Source of the DNA: Ophiostoma sp. CBS 140.51
Lineage: Eukaryota > Ascomycota > Sordariomycetes > Ophiostomatales > Ophiostomataceae
NCBI GenBank assembly: GCA_029298735.1
Contig: JANSLP010000453.1
Location: forward strand, 1-21,910
Length of the DNA stretch: 21,910 nt
Direction: 5' to 3'
Of the stretch, positions 18,725 to 21,910 are shown piece by piece (position 1 is the stretch's first letter; the number at the start of each line of letters is the position of its first letter). Made by a program: the position numbers and the translations under genes. Under the pieces are notes generated by a model. The model was not told the DNA's origin, ran no database searches, and saw only the letters and a list, made by a program, of their open reading frames with translations.

Positions 18725-21547
18725 ATGGACACTACAATCTGCAATGTCATCTACGTTGATGATGCCATTCAAGAAGACCGTGTGTTCCGTGCTCGGTCTG
18801 CGAATGGCGTCCAAAAACAACAATTAATCGAAGAAGCCGAGACCGAAGTCCCAGCAACAGCATGGGAGTCGAAAACGCTCGAAGAGAACATTTGCCTATT
18901 GGCTGACGTCTTTGGCGATGGTAAGTCATTCTTTTCTTGGTATGCTGCAGAAAACGGTGTCAATTAAATTCGTTGCATGAGCTGACGGAGGTTTTCTTTG
19001 GAATGTGCAGTTCACCTTTGTGGAACCGGAAGCGCGTGCATGGCAAAGCTATTTGACCTCCAGGACGAATCGATGATGGGTCTCAAGCCAACCATCGTTT
19101 TGATTGGCACACCCCACGACGAGCGCATCCCATTAGACGAACAATCACGATCCTCATCACCACACTCTGCACCACGAAACGAGGCCGGCTCTGTTCCGAA
19201 CACACCGCCAACAGATGAGGTTTACGGCCTTCGCCTTCTTCGACGAATTGTCTCTGAAGCGCATCTACGGAACTTATCGAAGCTCATTGTGCCAGTGTCC
19301 GTCATTAAATTCTCCGAAATCGATGCGTCCGCCCCCGCCTCTCAAAGTACCGGCGATGACACCGATGCCAGCTCGGCTCAGCTGTTCAAAATGAAACGGG
19401 CGCTCAACCGTTCCCTGCTCAAGAGCTGCTTGAAGCTGGGTGCCACGGATGTTCTTTTCAGCCCTATTCAGCCACAAAGTATCACGAGTCTCGAAATTCG
19501 CGCCTACTGGGCACACAAGAGTGCTGCTCGGGACCAACAAGCATTACTCGAACTACGACGTGGTCGAAAGCGCTCCTGGGTTGGTATTGCGGATAACCGG
19601 CCATTTGCTTACCTGCGTGAGACCATGGTGGCTTCTCTTATGCGGAGAATCTGCCAGATGGAGGAAGGCGACGAACTCCCTGTTGACGCTGTTCGTATCA
19701 GCGTGACACCCCGCAGAAAACAGGTTGTGGCCTCCTCGATCGGCAATTGGCACTTTTCGGCCCACGACTACGATGACGACGAGCTTGTCGAGGCATCAGC
19801 CCTTATGTTCAAGCATGCTTTGTCCATGCCTGAGCTGGCTGAATGGCGGATACCGACAGATCAACTTGTCTGCTTTCTCATTGCTTGCCGGGCGGCTTAC
19901 AACTCGTTTGTGCCGTACCATAACTTCAGACACGTCGTCGATGTCCTGCAAGCCACTTTCAATTTCCTCGTCAACATTGGTGCTCTTCCTCCTTACCCAT
20001 CATCACACGCCTCTCCCGCAAACTCCACAACATTCCAAAGCAAACAAAAATCTCCTATGGCGTCTCTCATCCACCCATTCGAGGCGCTCACCCTTCTCAT
20101 TACGGCCATTGGACACGACGTTGGTCACCCTGGCGTGAACAATGGCTTCCTCATTGTCCTCAACACCCCTCTGGCGCAACTCTATAATGACCGCTCGGTT
20201 CTCGAATCGTTCCACTGCGCCGCTTACTCCCAGATCCTGCGGCGGTACTGGCCCGCCGCCTTCAACGACAGCAAGATGAGAAACCTCATGACCAGCTCCA
20301 TCCTCGCCACCGACATGGGCCTTCATTTCGATTACATGAAGAAGCTCGGCAACACTCAGGACAAGCTTGCCGAGAGCAACACAACCGATGGCTGGAATGG
20401 CCGCATGTTCGAAGACCAGACAGCATTGGCTTGCGCTCTGCTCATCAAGTGTGCAGACATCAGCAACGTGGCTAGGCGACACGACGCTGCACTACAATGG
20501 ATGCATATTCTGTCAGATGAGTTTTCACGGCAGGCCTTCATGGAGAACCAACTTGCCATCAAGTCTTCTTTGGTTGCACCGCCGAAAAAGGACAACGTGT
20601 CTCTTTTCCGCGCCCAGCTCGGCTTTATGAACATGTTTGCCATCCCCTTATTCCAAGGCATCGCCAGCATCATGCCGGCTATGCAGTACTGCGTGGACGA
20701 GCTCGAAATCAACAAGGCTATTTTCGAGAGAGCTATCGCCGAAGAGACTGCAAAGGCGGCAGCCGAGATAGAGCAGTCACAGAGTCTTCATGGCACCTTT
20801 TCTCCGCGCTCAATGAGCCTGGCCGTCCCGAATGATATTTCCGATGCCCAGCCAGGACAGCAACAACAGCAACATGCATCCGGCCCCTCCGCAAACTGTG
20901 GTGTGAATGGTACCCCGCAGCCCATTGGACATGCGGCCAACGGCGATGCAATTTCCCCGAGGGGGATGCCTGCTTTTGGTGATTTGTACAAGAGCCAAAA
21001 CGGGACCAGCGCGCAATATGATGCCGTCGCGGAGTTTGCAGCGAGCGATCCATTTGGCATGAACGACGGCAGGCCACTTGCATCGTCCAAGCAACGAGTG
21101 AGCGAGGCAACAGATGGCAGCACGTCTCTGCCTGGCGGTGGTGACTGGGCTTCCCAGGCGACCAGTGCAACGACAGGGAAGATGCCGCTCTCGCCTAGTA
21201 CGCAGGGCACAAGCATCATCAGCCGCGATTCTCTGGAACGGCCGTCAAGTTTGCCGGCCGTTTCTGCCAACACATCGGCGCCGAACGATGTCACCAAAAG
21301 CCACTCCGAGGCGCTGATTAGCGCACAGGTATCCCGCGAGGATGGCTCTTCTCTCTCGTCTGGTGGAGTCAGCGGCGACAATGGAACCCGGAAGTCACAC
21401 CGGGAGGAACCCTTGCTGAAAAAAAAGTCGAGTCGCTTCCGGATGAACGCCTTCACATTCTTCCGCCGCCACCTCAGCCCGAGCCCTCCTCTGCCCACAT
21501 CCAACAACAGCAGCGAGCACGCGGCAGTGCAAGATAGCTGCCGTTAA
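18725..21547 (+). CDS. PDE2: High-affinity 3',5'-cyclic-nucleotide phosphodiesterase (PDE2/PdeH type)
   Basis: The product hydrolyses cAMP (possibly also cGMP) to 5'-AMP and so damps protein kinase A signalling. The coding path is 18725-18920 and 19011-21547, giving 910 residues. The ATG has G at -3 and +4, and MDTTICNVIYVDD resembles the N-terminus expected for filamentous-fungal PDE2. The class I HD-type catalytic domain spans about residues 320-640. His369 of YHNFRH is the expected general acid; His373, His434, Asp435 (GHDVGH) and Asp548 (CADISN) are the expected metal ligands. YNDRSVLESFH is intact, and Gln601 of RAQLGF matches the invariant nucleotide-binding Gln. The N-terminal 240 residues are receiver-like but lack a phospho-acceptor. 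The C-terminal 270 residues are low-complexity, with five consecutive Gln and a basic segment near 869-887. The family is certain; orthology to PDE2 is likely. Confidence 0.95.
18921..19010 (+). other. Intron of the phosphodiesterase gene
   Basis: This is a 90-bp intron with a GTAAGT donor, a GCTGAC branch at 18981-18986 and a TGCAG acceptor ending at 19010. Splicing gives LADVFGDVHLCGTGSACMAKLFDL, with the Val codon split after its first base. An internal TGCAG ending at 18950 lacks a branch site and would lead to an early stop. Confidence 0.92.
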
Positions 21548-21910
21548 GTGTGTCGGTCTACGTTGTTAACAGATTGTGGACCACACATCTACACCACATA
21601 GTTTCCACAAGAACATGGTTCCATTTCAAGCCATTTATTCTCGACACGGTCTTTCCCTTATTAACGAACGCGTTTTTTTCGCTGTATTCTAATATTGTGT
21701 GTTTCTTTACATTCCCAAAGGGTGCAATCCGGCGTGTCGGGCACGTCATACGTTTCCACCATCTTCTTGTCATTTTGAGGTTTATATTTTTCTTTTGTTT
21801 TCGGTTATTAGCCGTTGGTGTTTTATTATTATTATTATGACGGCATTCAACAACACGCATACGAAAGTGTCAAAGCATGGAATGCTGGTTGGGCACTGAC
21901 AAGGGAAAAT
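21548..21910 (+). other. 3' flank of the phosphodiesterase gene
   Basis: T-rich DNA follows the stop, including TTTTTTTCGC-type runs near 21672 and a (TTA)n run at 21822-21838. This is consistent with a 3' UTR. No gene is supportable and no clear AATAAA is present. Confidence 0.5.

Noticed and set aside
20788..21507. 239-codon minus-strand ORF over the phosphodiesterase tail
   Set aside because: It is a shadow of a stop-poor, GC-rich low-complexity coding stretch, with no independent support.

Overview
The window looks like nuclear DNA of a filamentous ascomycete (Pezizomycotina, most likely Sordariomycetes). The evidence is short introns of 64-90 bp with TACTAAC/CTGAC branch sites, C-ending codon bias in the genes, long pyrimidine-rich leaders, and three recognisable fungal housekeeping/signalling genes, all on the + strand. 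The wide intergenic spaces would suit an Ophiostomatales-like genome, but I cannot assign genus or order from sequence alone.

Layout. (1) Positions 1-3237: an insulysin/Ste23-type M16 zinc metallopeptidase, cut at its 5' end by the window edge, with two introns (81-144 and 2621-2695). (2) 3238-4899: AT-richer intergenic DNA with no supportable gene. (3) 4903-11152: a Ubp12/USP15-type deubiquitinase. A 1.1-kb leader (4903-6025) contains no ATG in any frame yet has no stop in the frame that runs into the protein. The first ATG is at 6026, and one intron (10041-10106) sits next to the catalytic Asn/Asp. (4) 11153-about 16540: 5.4 kb without a supportable protein gene, holding several small palindromes, a purine tract, short tandem repeats and a strong G-quadruplex motif. 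(5) About 16544-18724: a long pyrimidine-rich promoter/leader of the next gene, with a candidate 474-bp leader intron and two short uORFs. (6) 18725-21547: a class I cyclic-nucleotide phosphodiesterase (PDE2/PdeH type) with one intron and a receiver-like N-terminal region. (7) 21548-21910: its 3' flank.

The three genes do not form a pathway operon. They are independent eukaryotic genes for peptide/a-factor proteolysis, ubiquitin removal and cAMP breakdown. I see no transposon, CRISPR array, tRNA, rRNA or biosynthetic cluster. The most notable signals concern how these genes are expressed: the ATG-free but open leader of the deubiquitinase, the leader intron and uORF arrangement of the phosphodiesterase, and a stop-free in-frame intron in the peptidase. 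I do not see a convincing undescribed multi-gene system.
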